A stretch of 64,000 nt of DNA from Pelecanus crispus (Eukaryota > Chordata > Aves > Pelecaniformes > Pelecanidae), in the NCBI RefSeq assembly GCF_030463565.1, contig NC_134643.1:125594309-125658308 (forward strand), read 5' to 3'. Under the pieces are notes generated by a model that saw only the letters and a list, made by a program, of their open reading frames with translations, was not told where the DNA came from and made no database searches. Shown here in pieces: positions 10,400 through 21,700 of this stretch (positions within the stretch are counted from its first letter, which is position 1; every line of letters begins with the position of its first letter). The translations under genes were made by a program, and so were the position numbers.

Positions 10400-11215
10400 A
10401 TTTAGATGACATCTGTAGATCTTCCCTTGTCCACTGATGCAGCCACTCCATTGTAGAAGGCCACTAGATTGGTCAGGCATGATTTGCCCTTGGTGAAACC
10501 ATGTTGGCTCTCTCTAATCACCTCGCTGTCTTCCCTGTATTTTGACATGTCTTCAGGGACAATCTGCTCCATGATCTTACTGGGCACAGAGGTGAGGCTG
10601 ACTAGTTGGTAGTTCCCAGGGTCCTCTTTTTTACTGTTTTTAAAAATGGGTGTGATCTTTCTCTTTCTTCAGTCACCACGGACTTCGCCTGATGGTCATG
10701 ACTTTTCAAATATGATGGAGACTGGCTTGGCAACTACATCAGCCAATTCTTTCAGGACCCTGGGATGCATCTTGTCAGGTCCCATGGACTTGTGTATGTT
10801 CATGTTCTTCAGGGTGTCTTGAACCTGATCTTCCCTTTCTATGGGAGGGACTTCATTGCCCCAGTCCCTGCCTTGAGGTTCAGGGCTTGAGACATGTGAG
10901 AAGAGAGATTAGCATTGAAAACATTGGCAAAAAATTTGTTGAGTACCTCAGCCTTCTCCATGTCAGTTGTCACCGGCTATCCTGTTTTGTAGGTTGTCAC
11001 CAGCTCTCCCGTTTTATTTACTGGGGGATACATTTTCTTTAATCTTGCTTTTCTGGCCAACATATGTGTAGAAGCCCTTCTTATTATTCTTTGCATCCCT
11101 TGCCAAATTCAGCTCCAACTGTGCCTTAGCTTTCCTGACCCCATCCCTACACATCTGGGCCAGCATCCTGATATTCTTCCCAGGACACATATCCCTGGTT
11201 CCACCACCTGTGGAG
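10400..11215 (-). pseudogene. CR1 LINE ORF2 fragment: reverse transcriptase, internal part
   Basis: Read on the - strand, this is the upstream half of CR1 ORF2. Recognisable pieces in order are a KNKKGFYTYVGQKSKIKEN linker, a [20 protein letters not shown] segment, a [19 protein letters not shown] segment and [20 protein letters not shown] (about 10440-10500). The last two belong to the reverse-transcriptase fingers and palm. The match stops at TDVI near 10402, just before the segment that would lead to the catalytic motif. Stops and indels break the frame, for example around 10660-10690 and 10975-11005. The fragment lacks the CR1 3' end, which is odd because CR1 copies are normally truncated at the 5' end. 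A dead fragment. Confidence 0.85.
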
Positions 11216-12049
11216 CCTCTTCATCCTCTGGTGGAGGAGCCCAGCCCACCCCTGCTGTGGAAGAGCGCTGGAAGGAGCACACAGCCAGGCAGGGGCCGGG
11301 CAGGAATTCAGGCAGGAGCAGACTGAAAGCCGTGGCAGCAGCGACTGCAACGGGAGGGCCCCATGTGCCCCTCCATCACTGTGCATCTACTGATGGGTGG
11401 TACGGGAAGGTGAAGCCACAGTGCCCGTGCCTCTGCAACTCAAAGGGGAAAGGCATTTTCCAGAAAGGTCTCAGAAAATTTATTTCACTGTCTCTTTTAA
11501 TGCTGGCCCTGAACACAGATTTTGATGAAGAGAAGAGGCTTCTGCAAGGTAGTCCCTGGAAGTGGAAAGGTTTGGCAAGCTTCTTGGGCTCTCCGAAACA
11601 ACGCGTTAACTTTTTTATTGATTTGAGAAAAATTTGAGGGAGTTAAATGCATTCCCAGAGCAAATTGAATCTATATTTCTTCACAGATACATGAGTCAGA
11701 GCATCTGAATGCGTATTGCCAAATATAGTAATTGTGCTCCATCAAAAGATGGATGCTGGAGTATAACAGCACACTTCCCAAAGTTTTGTTTTAAGAAAAA
11801 TTATCAAAAGGACTCTCTTCCATATACCTGGGAAAGCAGCTAGATGAAGAAATGCTGTGTATTTTAACTTAAACGGCAGTGAGCCTCATGTTATAACTTG
11901 CTGAGCTCCACAGCAGTAAAGAACAAGGCCAGGTGGCAGAGAGCACCGTGAAACTTCAACTATTTCATCCGATCTGTATGCATCAATTCCTGTTTTCAGG
12001 CTACGTCCAGCACGTACTATGTGAAGGGCCACTGCCACCCCGAACCGGA
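11216..12049. other. Noncoding stretch upstream of PCP4
   Basis: No gene recognised. A 126-codon open frame at 11257-11637 (+) starts at the edge of the CR1 fragment and shows no domain. The first tens of bases may be further decayed CR1. Confidence 0.45.
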
Positions 12050-12160
12050 ATCATAGAATCATGGAATCATAGAATATCTCCGGTTGGAAGGGACCCATAA
12101 GGATCATCGAGTCCAACTCCCCGCTCCTCGCAGGACTGCCTAAAACTTTATGAAGCAACC
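12050..12160 (-). mobile_element. CR1 3'-tail fragment upstream of PCP4
   Basis: The sequence AATCATAGAATCATGGAATCATAGAAT followed by GGTTGGAAGGGACCCATAAGGATCATCGAGTCCAACTCC-type sequence is the reverse complement of a CR1 3' end. It is a 5'-truncated copy of about 110 bp, ending about 630 bp before the PCP4 start codon. The inner border is fuzzy. Confidence 0.8.
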
Positions 12161-12487
12161 CTGAGCCCAACGTCAAGCACAAAAGGACAGCATCTATTTC
12201 AGAGTTCCTTGAGTACTGCCACAGCACAGTAACTATGCACAGCCCCTGTCCGTAACCCTAACGACTACCTCGACGCAAATAAGAGTTAGCACCGATATTA
12301 ATCCCCAGCTGCCAGGTGACGGTCGCTTTCCTCTGGAGGGGTGCTGCGGGACCACCCCGAAGGGGAGCGCTGCTTGTGCCGGGCGTTTGGGGAAAGCAGC
12401 AGTCCCGCTGCTGGCAACCGCTGTTTCCTGAGGACGGGCGTGCAGCGGGGGCTCCTGCCTCAGGACCTCCGCCCTGCCCGCTCCACC

Positions 12488-12515
12488 GAGGAGGAGGAGG
12501 AGGAGGAGGAGGAGG
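12488..12515 (+). repeat. (GAG)n trinucleotide repeat in the PCP4 promoter
   Basis: About nine uninterrupted GAG units lie roughly 280 bp upstream of the start codon and may vary in length between individuals. Confidence 0.85.
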
Positions 12516-12661
12516 TGGGGGCGGGCGCCCGGCTGTGCGGGGCAGGGACCCCCGGGCCCCGGGCTGCCGGCTGTGAGGGCTCCAGCCGCCGCCGCCGCCG
12601 CCAGGGGGCGCCGCGCCCTCTCGGATGGGGGCGCTGGGGGCTCGGCGCGGGCGCGGCGCTC

Positions 12662-12666
12662 ATTGG
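12662..12666 (-). promoter_or_regulatory. Inverted CCAAT box of PCP4 promoter
   Basis: ATTGG within CTCATTGGCTGGCGG is the reverse complement of CCAAT, a typical NF-Y site. It lies about 120 bp before the ATG, a usual distance from the start of CpG-island genes. Confidence 0.5.
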
Positions 12667-12787
12667 CTGGCGGGGGCCAGGCTGGGCGCGGGGCGCCGCT
12701 TCTTAACGGGCGGCGCGGGGCGGCGGGAGCGCTGTGCCGGGCGGGCTGCTGCGGGGCGGGCTGCCGCGAGCCGGGCTGCCGCGCGCC

Positions 12788-12796
12788 ATGAGCGAG
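12788..12796 (+). CDS. PCP4: PCP4 exon 1 coding part (Met-Ser-Glu)
   Basis: PCP4 (PEP-19) is a small cytosolic protein, about 62 residues in mammals. It binds calmodulin through an IQ motif and speeds calcium exchange at the calmodulin C-lobe; it is abundant in Purkinje cells and other neurons. Here ATG AGC GAG gives Met-Ser-Glu, followed at once by a consensus donor GAG|GTGAGC at 12797. The ATG has a G at -3 and lies in the CpG island. The exon ends between codons (phase 0) and fits the exon at 33178 exactly. Three coding residues before the first intron match the known PCP4 N-terminus. The 5' UTR lies upstream with no clear boundary. Identification rests on the joined peptide, not on this exon alone. 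Confidence 0.92.
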
Positions 12797-15700
12797 GTGA
12801 GCGGCCGTTGGGGCGGCCGTTGGCCGTTGGGGCGGCGGCGGCGGGGGGTTTGTGTGTGTCTGGGGGGTGGAAACCGCCTCAGCCCCTCGGAAAGCGGCCC
12901 GGGAGGCTGGGGCGGGGGCAGCACCTGGGCTTGGACGTAAAGCGTCGCTTTCCGAAGGGCGGCTGAGGAGGGCCGGCTGCTTCCCGGGCTGGGAGCCCGG
13001 CGGGGCTCTGCTGTGCTTGCCGGCAGAGCTGGTGACACTGAGAGGTGTCCCTTTGCTGGGTAGGGAGTCTCAGCTATCTCGCTTCTGTTAAACCCTGTCT
13101 TCTGATAAATGGATCTCCACAGGTGTGTATGCTCCTTCAAAACATCAAACAAGGTGACGTTTTGCCCTTTGAAGCACCACGCACACCAGTGGAGAATCAT
13201 TTATTTAAAAAACTCCTAGGAATTTAAAGACATGTCTAATGCTTTCCTGTGCAGAAAGAAGGATTTAGTAAGTTGTGTGAAAGTTGTCTTCTAGAACTCA
13301 TGGGGGAAAAAGAAAAGCCCTATTTGTAGTTGGATGCTGATGTAAACTTTATAAATAATGTCCTGGGAAGGATTACAATTAAGGAAAAAATGTAAATAGT
13401 GCCATACTGTAAGGATCACATTTACCCTTGTAAATAAATAACCTGAAAATTTTCACTTGTGGTTTTTTTTGCAGTGGAAAAGTCCCCTGGGACAAACTAG
13501 TATTTTTGTTATTAAAAGTGTTGTCAGGCAGGATGACTGTTTGACAATGTAGTTGATCAAATGCTGGGCAGGTTCAGCTGGCAGATCCCAGATTCTCTAG
13601 TGCAACTCTCTTTTTGGGGATCAGTAGAGATACCTATAACTATGCCTTAGCAAGCAACTATTTTTGGAGGCTATTCCCTGTTATAAAAGACTTGCTGCTT
13701 CATTAACCAATGGGTATTCCTTTCTTAGCAGCAAGAGTAAGATTAAGAGCGACACCAAATCAGTTTTGACTGGTTGTTGTGCAGGTGTTACTCAGCTGTA
13801 TTTTTAGATGAGGTGTAAATCTGAGACAAAAAGTAGCGTAGTAGTGTTGTGTCTGGTGCAGGATTTATGAGGAGCAGCTTACATCTTAGCTTGCAGGTCA
13901 GGCCAAATGGGGAAAGCAGAGGAAATCCTCATCATCCTTTCCTGCTGCTTGCAGGGTTCAGGCAGTCCAGGTGCAATGTGCTGGGCTCTCTGTGACTTCT
14001 CCTTGGCTGCTGCCTGGATTTCTGTCAACTGGATAGAGTTCCTGCAGCGTGGGGTTTTTGTGGTTGCTGTCCCTTTGCCACCCAGGCTAGCTGAAGTGTT
14101 CTGTGAGATGCTATTCCACTCCTTAGAGATAGTATTTGGGGAAAAAATCTTCTAGTGAGGAGTAATAATTGGGTGATACTGCTGTAGTTACTATAACTGT
14201 ACCAAGCACTCTTGTTATAGCTCTGTGCTGGGCTGTATTTGCTCAGTAATTACCCCTTCATAGCTTGAATTGGCTTGCTTGCCTTTTGGATTTTGAAAGT
14301 CCCAATGAATGTCAAGATCATCCCTAATACCAGCATAGGGGTTCTCTGTTCACAGTACACTTCCTCGTGCCTCACAGAACAGTATTCCTAGCAAACCCTC
14401 AGAGCTGGAAGATGTCTCTTTCTCTGGTGTGGTGCTAAGCCCTGTATATATGATGCTTAGCACTGCACTCGGTGTCTTCAGTGCTACTGTCATTGTCATT
14501 CAGCTGACAATATTGGAGAGTTTATCACTCACAGCTCGAATGAAGAAAGGCTTCTTTGCTGTTACTTGCCTGTCAGCTGTTACTCAAAAGATGATTCTTT
14601 TTTCCAAAAGGCACATGAAAGCAACTGGACCACCCCAAACCACCTCACTGCAAAAGACTTGTTAAAAAATGAGGCAAAAAAGTTTAGCAGAAAGCAAGCT
14701 CCTTAGACATTGGTTTGCTGTATTTGGATGGGGGTCTTGGTGGATTTCACTTGTCATGCTATAACTGAAAAATGGTTTTATTTTCTTTGTTTTAATCTGC
14801 TAGAAAATCTGAGGATAGGGTGACGGAAAAGAGGCTCAACTAGAGCCATCAAAAGATTATCACAAATAGAATGGTGCTGGGAGGGTGGGATGGTTTTCTT
14901 GCTTTATGTTAGCAACTGTCAGAATTTGAGTAGAGTTTGGAATGTGGTTGCAGGAATCTCTGAAGAGAGCTTTCATATCCCTCAAGTTATTTGCTGAGGT
15001 TGGATGGATTCTTGTTTTACTGCTTCAAGCAAAATTATTTCCTGATTATGGGTAGTGATACCAGTCTCCTGGTGGAGAAAGCTGAACAGGAAGCAGCCAC
15101 TCATCTGGCTATAGGACTTTTCTAGCAGCTAACTTACTTTTTTTCAGGAAGGATAAAGAACTTTTCTACAGAAAACCCCTATGCTTCTTCCTTTGCAGTG
15201 TTTGTCTGAAAATGTGTTTAAGATGCTCTGTCTGCTGGGCAGAAGTGAAGTCTGGCTCTGTAACTAGTTGCAGGGAACTTGAGATACAAGAGTTTACCTA
15301 GAAGCATTGCAAAACATGATTAGTGCTTCCTGCTGCTTGGTTTAGTGGCAGATGGATCACTTAGCTCTATGGGGAACTTCTCAGGAACATCACTATATAC
15401 TGAAATATGTTTTTAGGTGTTGAAGTGGCTTTGAAAATCTGTCCTCAAGTAACTGAGAAGCCTTTTCTTTAGGTCTGTAGGTGTTTTCTGTTCTTTTTAA
15501 TGAGCCTAGGGAGAAGTGCCATGCTGGAAAATATCAGCTACTGTCAGTGAGTGCCCATGAGATGCAGCCCTTCTTCCATAAAAGGTCTCTGGTCACATAG
15601 GCTGAAATAGGGGAAGTCGTCTTGGGTAATGGGCTCATAGACCAATGCCAAATGGCCATTCACAGCTGGTAGTTTTACCAGTGAGCCTGCAGGCTCACAA

Positions 15701-18700
15701 CTGGCATTCACCACAGGGAATCCTGTCATCTTATCAGTCATTTAACTATCTGACATGTTGCAGATGATGTCTGATCATGGTGACAGTGCTCCCCTGACAA
15801 GAAGCATTTCATCACACAAACATTTTTACAACATTCACTGCCACTTTTGCCTCCTGTGTTGAATGATTCTGATTGTCATCAGGAATCAGGTCTGGACTTG
15901 CGAAGGAGTGCAATTTAAACAGTATGGTATTGCAGCCCTGGATGCTGTTCAAGTGGTTCAGGGAAGAAGCCCATGTATAAGGAGTTGGAGCTTAAAATAG
16001 CATTAGCAGAGATTGCCTTGTTGGATGCATTTATTTCCTTTTGGTATTAAAGGGTCAGAGTGATATTGCTGGTGTAGGGGAGGAGTTCGGCTTTACTGTG
16101 TTATTTAGGTGTCTGACTTTGGGAGAGCCATGCAGGAAATCTACTTAATTGGCCCACATGCCTGAGGCACCTGTGATTTAAGAGAAGAGCTTGCATTGGA
16201 AGAGCCTTACACAATGTGAGTAAAGTGCTATACTGATTGCCAGGGTGCTAATATGTACCACCTAAGGCAGAGTTTGAGCCAGTGGCTTTATATATTTGAG
16301 GAGCAGCCTAGCTACCAGACAGTAGCAAGAATATTCTAGCTCTCCTTTTGAAACAGACATCAAGCAACAGGCACAAGAAATTAGTAAGAGAGAAGAGAGC
16401 TGTTAGGGGTTTGACTCTGTAGAGTGCTTTGGTCTCTTAACTGGGGAAGCTGAGAGATGGGGACTTGATCTCTGCATAAATATTTTTGTCAGGCTTTGAG
16501 TACAAATAACACCAGGTCTTGTTTCTTCTTTGAGCTACACCAAGCTCTTTTCCTTTGCCTTGTGTTGCCTCTGGGCTCTTGAATCCTGCAACTGCCATGT
16601 GTCCACCTTTAAAAGGATGACGAAGGGTGCTCGTGTGCCCTGTAGTAGGGGTGTGCAGGGCATTCATGGGGGGATAAGCTGTCATGTGGGTATGCTCTTC
16701 CAGACAGCTCTCCTCTGTAGTCTGGAGTACTGAATCTTTGTTTTGGAGCTCAGATCACCTTCAGTGGGAGCTACCCAGGCAGCCAACTTGGCAAAGATGG
16801 AGGCTTCACTGGAACAGCTGACATGGCCCTAATGCTGGGGGTAGAGATATTTTTCTGAAAATTGAGCTTCACCAGTCTGTGAGGGGTGTAAGGTGCTAAT
16901 TACCAAGGCAGTCTCTGCTGTGGCTCTTTTCAAAACAAGTAATGCCACACTGCCTGGTGGTTTGGGCATATCCCTAAGCTGGCTGAGTAACAGAGGGTGT
17001 TGTCTTCCCTCCAGGTTGAGGGAGAACCTGGAACATGTCTCTATCACTTTGGACAAGTGTCCTTACCAGGAGGCTGTTGGAGAAGGACATGTCCAAGTGT
17101 GAAATATTAGGTGTATGTGGAGGCTTCTGTCTGAAACTGTAGCTACTTCAGGTAGTTAAACGGGAAAACTGGGGTTCTTTCATGGGTTGCTCTCCTGAAA
17201 TCAGTTGAAGCAGTTCTACTGAAATGATATTTAGGGTCTTAGAACCAGATGTATTTAAACACTGAAGTGAGGATTGTACACCAATAATCCTGATGGCACT
17301 AAATCAAAGAGCTGGTGTTTGTAGGGGGAAAACATGTCATGTTTGTTTAGAGGAGCTCCTGTTCTTGTGTGATGCTTGCAGTCCTGGGGGGTGTCAGAGC
17401 CAGCCAGTTGTCTTAGGGGGGCCCTTATGGATGGATTTTTCAGATACTGCCATGACCCCCCCAACTGTTAACTATTGGCCTTACTGAGATTATACCCACA
17501 ATAGGTCTGTAATAGGTTATACCCAACTGTATAGATGTAAAAAGTACAGCAAGAACATGGCAGGGTGGAGGAGGAAATTCTGCAGCTGTTATAGGATGGG
17601 GGTGGGATAGATAAGGCACATGAACATCAGTTTTTAATTTTAACTCGCATCCACTTATTAGCTGAGTGGTAAATTGCAGCTCAAAAGAGGAGGAAGAAGG
17701 GGGAACAATAAGTTTTAATCTGTCACTTTGCCTACTCCTTCCATCAGTGTGGTTTCAGTGGGATCAAGCATCTTCTAAAATAGCATTTAGAAGTGATGTT
17801 GGAAATTGATCTTAATTTGTGAAACCAGCAGACATACTGTTTAGAAAGGAGTACACTGGTTTTCTTGCAATGTATAGAATGCCAACAGATTCAAACAACA
17901 CTTTAATAAAGGACAGTTAGCTTTAATAGTATGCTTCAGATACCATGTTTCCCTGTAAAAGAGTAACTTAAAGCAAAAACTCCTGCATTTGTAAAACAGG
18001 AAAACCCCAACCTTCATACTGCAGTAAGTGATAATTGAATATAACTTCAGGTTGCAAAGGCATGTTAGTTTCTAGTCCTATATCCCTAAATTTGTAATGC
18101 ATTGGCAAGCTTATAAGAGTAATCTCCCAACGGTTTCTACATTAACTGGATCATGCTAATGATGAAATGTGGTGTATAGTATAAGTTAACTTCAACAGAA
18201 CAGTGGTGGCCTTCTCATCAAAGGTTGCTGGGTGTTTGTTTATTGATTTGAATAAAATATTTGATTTCCAGGCCACTGTTTGCTATTGCATGTCTTGCTT
18301 TTTCTGTAGGGGTGACTTGGAAAATGTGTCTCAGTGTTTACATGTTTTACTTCTCTAACTTTGCTACAGAAGAACTTGTAATAGCGGCTAGGCCTAGACA
18401 CTGGGCATGTAAATCATGACACCCACTTCTTGGCTGAAGAGGAGAAGGCTGCATGCATCAGAGGAAAGCTATGTCTTTCTTCAGCCTGTCAGTTGCAACA
18501 GAGCCTTAAATTCACTGAGCCATGTAACGCTTTCTTCTCTGCAAGGCATAGGATCTTCTAATGAAGATGAGTAACATACATTCTTCCTCTTTCTAAGAAA
18601 AGGTGTTCTGTTTCTTCAGTTGTTTGGACATTTGGTTTCTGAATAAAAAAAGACATAGGTAAGTAGAAACTAGGTCAAATCATAACTAACAATCCTTTTT

Positions 18701-21700
18701 CCTCTTCCTCTACTTGCAATTAAGAAAAGCAGTATTTATTTCTTTTATGGAAAGAGATGGAAGAGACAGACTATATAGGCCACCTTCCTCTTAATAGGAA
18801 AATGAATGGCAAGCTTGATGGAATAAGCTCAGAGCAAGCAACTGCAGAAGAGCTGCAATTGTGAAACTTGTTATTAATGACAGGATTTGAGATCACAATT
18901 TATCCCTGTTCTCTATGTCTGTTCCCTCTGAGACCAGATGAATCTACTTATAGGTAAACTGGGCAAGTGTCACATAGGCCAGGTCTTTGGCTGCTGCTAT
19001 CTTTTCTGATCAATTCATACCAAGTGGGATATAGCCTTATTTATGCACTAACATGGACTTTGGAGGAAGAAGCACAAGTTTGGTTAGAGAAGAAATGAAA
19101 ATTGTCTGCCTACATGCCTTGAATGTTAGTTACAGCTGGACTGTCTTTGCTTAAAGAGAAAAGTATTATTTTACAGACACTGAATGTTCTTACAGTATCA
19201 CATTAGTATATAGTGCATGAAACATGACCCGAAACAGTGGTGCAGCTGATACTGTGGGTACTGTGACAGTAGACAGAATGATGTTAGAGATCTCTTTTGT
19301 TAAAGCTGAAAGTAAGAAACAAAGAAGAAAAAGAAAAAAAAAAAAACAAACATGAAAGGTGGTGTCCTTGTCTGACTTTGGAGACTTCAAAGATTCCTGG
19401 ACCGAGACAGCAAGCTGATGAGAAGGGTGGTGCCAGGAAGGAGGGCTTCAGATTTTCTAATGTGTGGAGAGACAGAGCTGTAACTGTGGCAAAATGTATG
19501 CAAGTGTGTATTGAGCGTTTTTAACACAGAGTCTAAGTGTCTAAATGCCTGACAGAAAGGTCTGAGCTGTTCTGTCACCAGCCTTATTTGCAGCTCCTTG
19601 GCTGGCAGGCTGGATTCTAGCTGTGCTGTGGAGCCAGCTGCTGGATAGTGCCAGCAGAACTAGGCAGCTACAATGGTGGAACCAGAGAAACCTGAACGAA
19701 ATTTTCAGGTTATAATGGCTTAAACTCAGAAGGGGCATGCGCTGCTGTGCACTTTAGCAGGAGAAGGGTGTGTTGGATCACAGCACAACATGAGTGTCCT
19801 AAAAGTGAAGAAGAGATACCTGTTGGGATCCTGGCTAGCTGTACACACTGGTATAGATGTATTTATAGGGATTTTAGGTGCACCTTTTCTGGGAATGATG
19901 GAGCACAGTTCAGAAATGCCCAAGCTAGCACTGACTAGGGCTGTCCTCGGACACAGGACAACTCCATGTTGAGCAAAAGCTTGTTAATGTCTGCAAGAAT
20001 TAGCTGGCTCTTCTGGAGTGAATCAGTGAGACAGCTGCAACAGTCCTGTTAAGTCAGCATCTCCAGTAGGAACTAGCAGGATTGCACATGAGAAGCAGTT
20101 TTTCACATAAAGTGCCTTAGTTTTGTAGGGGATGGAGGAAAACTCTCAAGGAAATTAGGGATCTGCACAGCTTCTGAATCACTGGGCAGAGTGCTGGAAA
20201 GCAGACAGTACCCATTGCTAATGCCTGAGGATGCTTTGCATCTCTGTGTCCTCTGACCTACAAAATAAGCCTTGCTACCCAGCATGTACCACTGGTCAGG
20301 GCACCTGGCTGTCAGTCTGCCTTGGTGATGCTTTGCTCTTTATGAATCTAACACTAGAGGGATTACCAGGCATTAAAATAGTAGTTGGCAGCATTCTGAC
20401 TACAGGAGAAGATACATTTCAAGGAAAAGCTTATCAAGATCATGATAACTAATGCCTAAGGTGGTGCAAGTGGGTAACTAAGCAGATGAGGAAAGGCTGA
20501 ATAGATCTGAAGACATCTTTGATTTCTTGAGAATTTTGGTAATATTGGACCTTTTCCTAGTAACACTTGGGATAGAAAGGAAGACCAGTGATTTGTGGGG
20601 ATGTTTCTATAGATGTCATAGCACTTTCCCACAAATAGTTTGGCTTTAGTGAATTGGTATTTCTGAGCTGAATGTATTCAACTGATCTGTCCTGACGGGT
20701 GCCACTACCCATTTCCTCCTATACCTTTGCCTGTCTACTAAGCAGCTGTGTGTGTTTCAGCAAAGCCCTCAGTAGGCAGTAGGGTGAGGTTGGGTTGATC
20801 AGAGGAAAGTGTTCCCTAATCTACAGGGGGATGGGGGAGTTGGGCTTTGCATGTCCAAGGTGGACTTCCCTTTTAAAAGGGACCAAACAATTCCAAGCAA
20901 AGTGACTACAGACTTCATCAGACAGATGCAACATAATCTGGTGAAGGAGAAGCCTGCCCGAGATGAACAAGAGTGTAATGCCTAGCTAAATGTGAAACAC
21001 ATTTGAAAAAGCTAAAGTCCAAGTCTGGGTGTGGCAGTAGGGGAGAGGTACAGAGACAGAAAAATAATTCTCAAAAATCACTACCATGTTTTTCACTTGA
21101 ATTCTAGGGATCTTCATTCTCTAGCTAGAATGTTTCAAGTAATGGGATTCTTGTTCTTTACTTCTCTTGTAGGAAAACCTTTTCTTTCAAATGCCCAGAA
21201 TGAAATTATTTTTGTTTTAAGATACTGAATACTCTGGATGTTGACTTTTTTAAGCACATAACTTTAACACTAATTGGAATACTCTGAAGAATGCCTTTAT
21301 TTGAACTTGAGAGATACTAGATGGTGTTCAGGAAGAAAAACCTGCATAACACTGAAATCTGGTTCCTTGAATTCCAAACATGTGTTAGTAAAATGTGAGG
21401 TAAACGGGAGACAGAAGTTGGAAACTGCTACAAATTAGAAGCATTAACTTGGTAGGAATGAGGAGGAGGAGGCAAGAGGGGATGGCTAGGCAGGCAGCCT
21501 TCTACAGGTGATGTGGTAGAAAAATAAGACATGTGGCTTCATAGCTGCTTCGTATATATCACTGCTTCACTCAGATCTGACAGATACACACCACCAGAAA
21601 AGAGAGCAAACATGTTGTTGGCTTTGCATACTTTAAAATGCATGTGCCAGCACACATGTGCTGCAGTTTAAGCAGGGCAGCTAAATGCCTAAGGAAGGCC

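Larger units (their letters stand above)
12310..13035 (+). promoter_or_regulatory. PCP4: CpG-island promoter of PCP4
   Basis: This block is very rich in G, C and CpG compared with the AT-rich DNA around it, and it surrounds the PCP4 start codon. It contains a (GAG)n tract (12488-12515), a (GCC)n tract (about 12583-12602), several GGGGCGG-type Sp1-like boxes, an inverted CCAAT box (ATTGG, 12662-12666) and a weak TATA-like TTCTTAA near 12700. Transcription probably starts around 12.70-12.75 kb, giving a short 5' UTR; the exact start cannot be read from sequence. Confidence 0.85.

Noticed and set aside
11257..11637. 126-codon open frame beside the CR1 fragment
   Set aside because: No recognisable domain or splice context; likely chance.
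12460..13200. Several 65-165 codon frames on both strands of the CpG island
   Set aside because: High GC content removes stops. Low-complexity Arg/Gly/Pro/Ala composition and overlap with the PCP4 promoter argue against coding.
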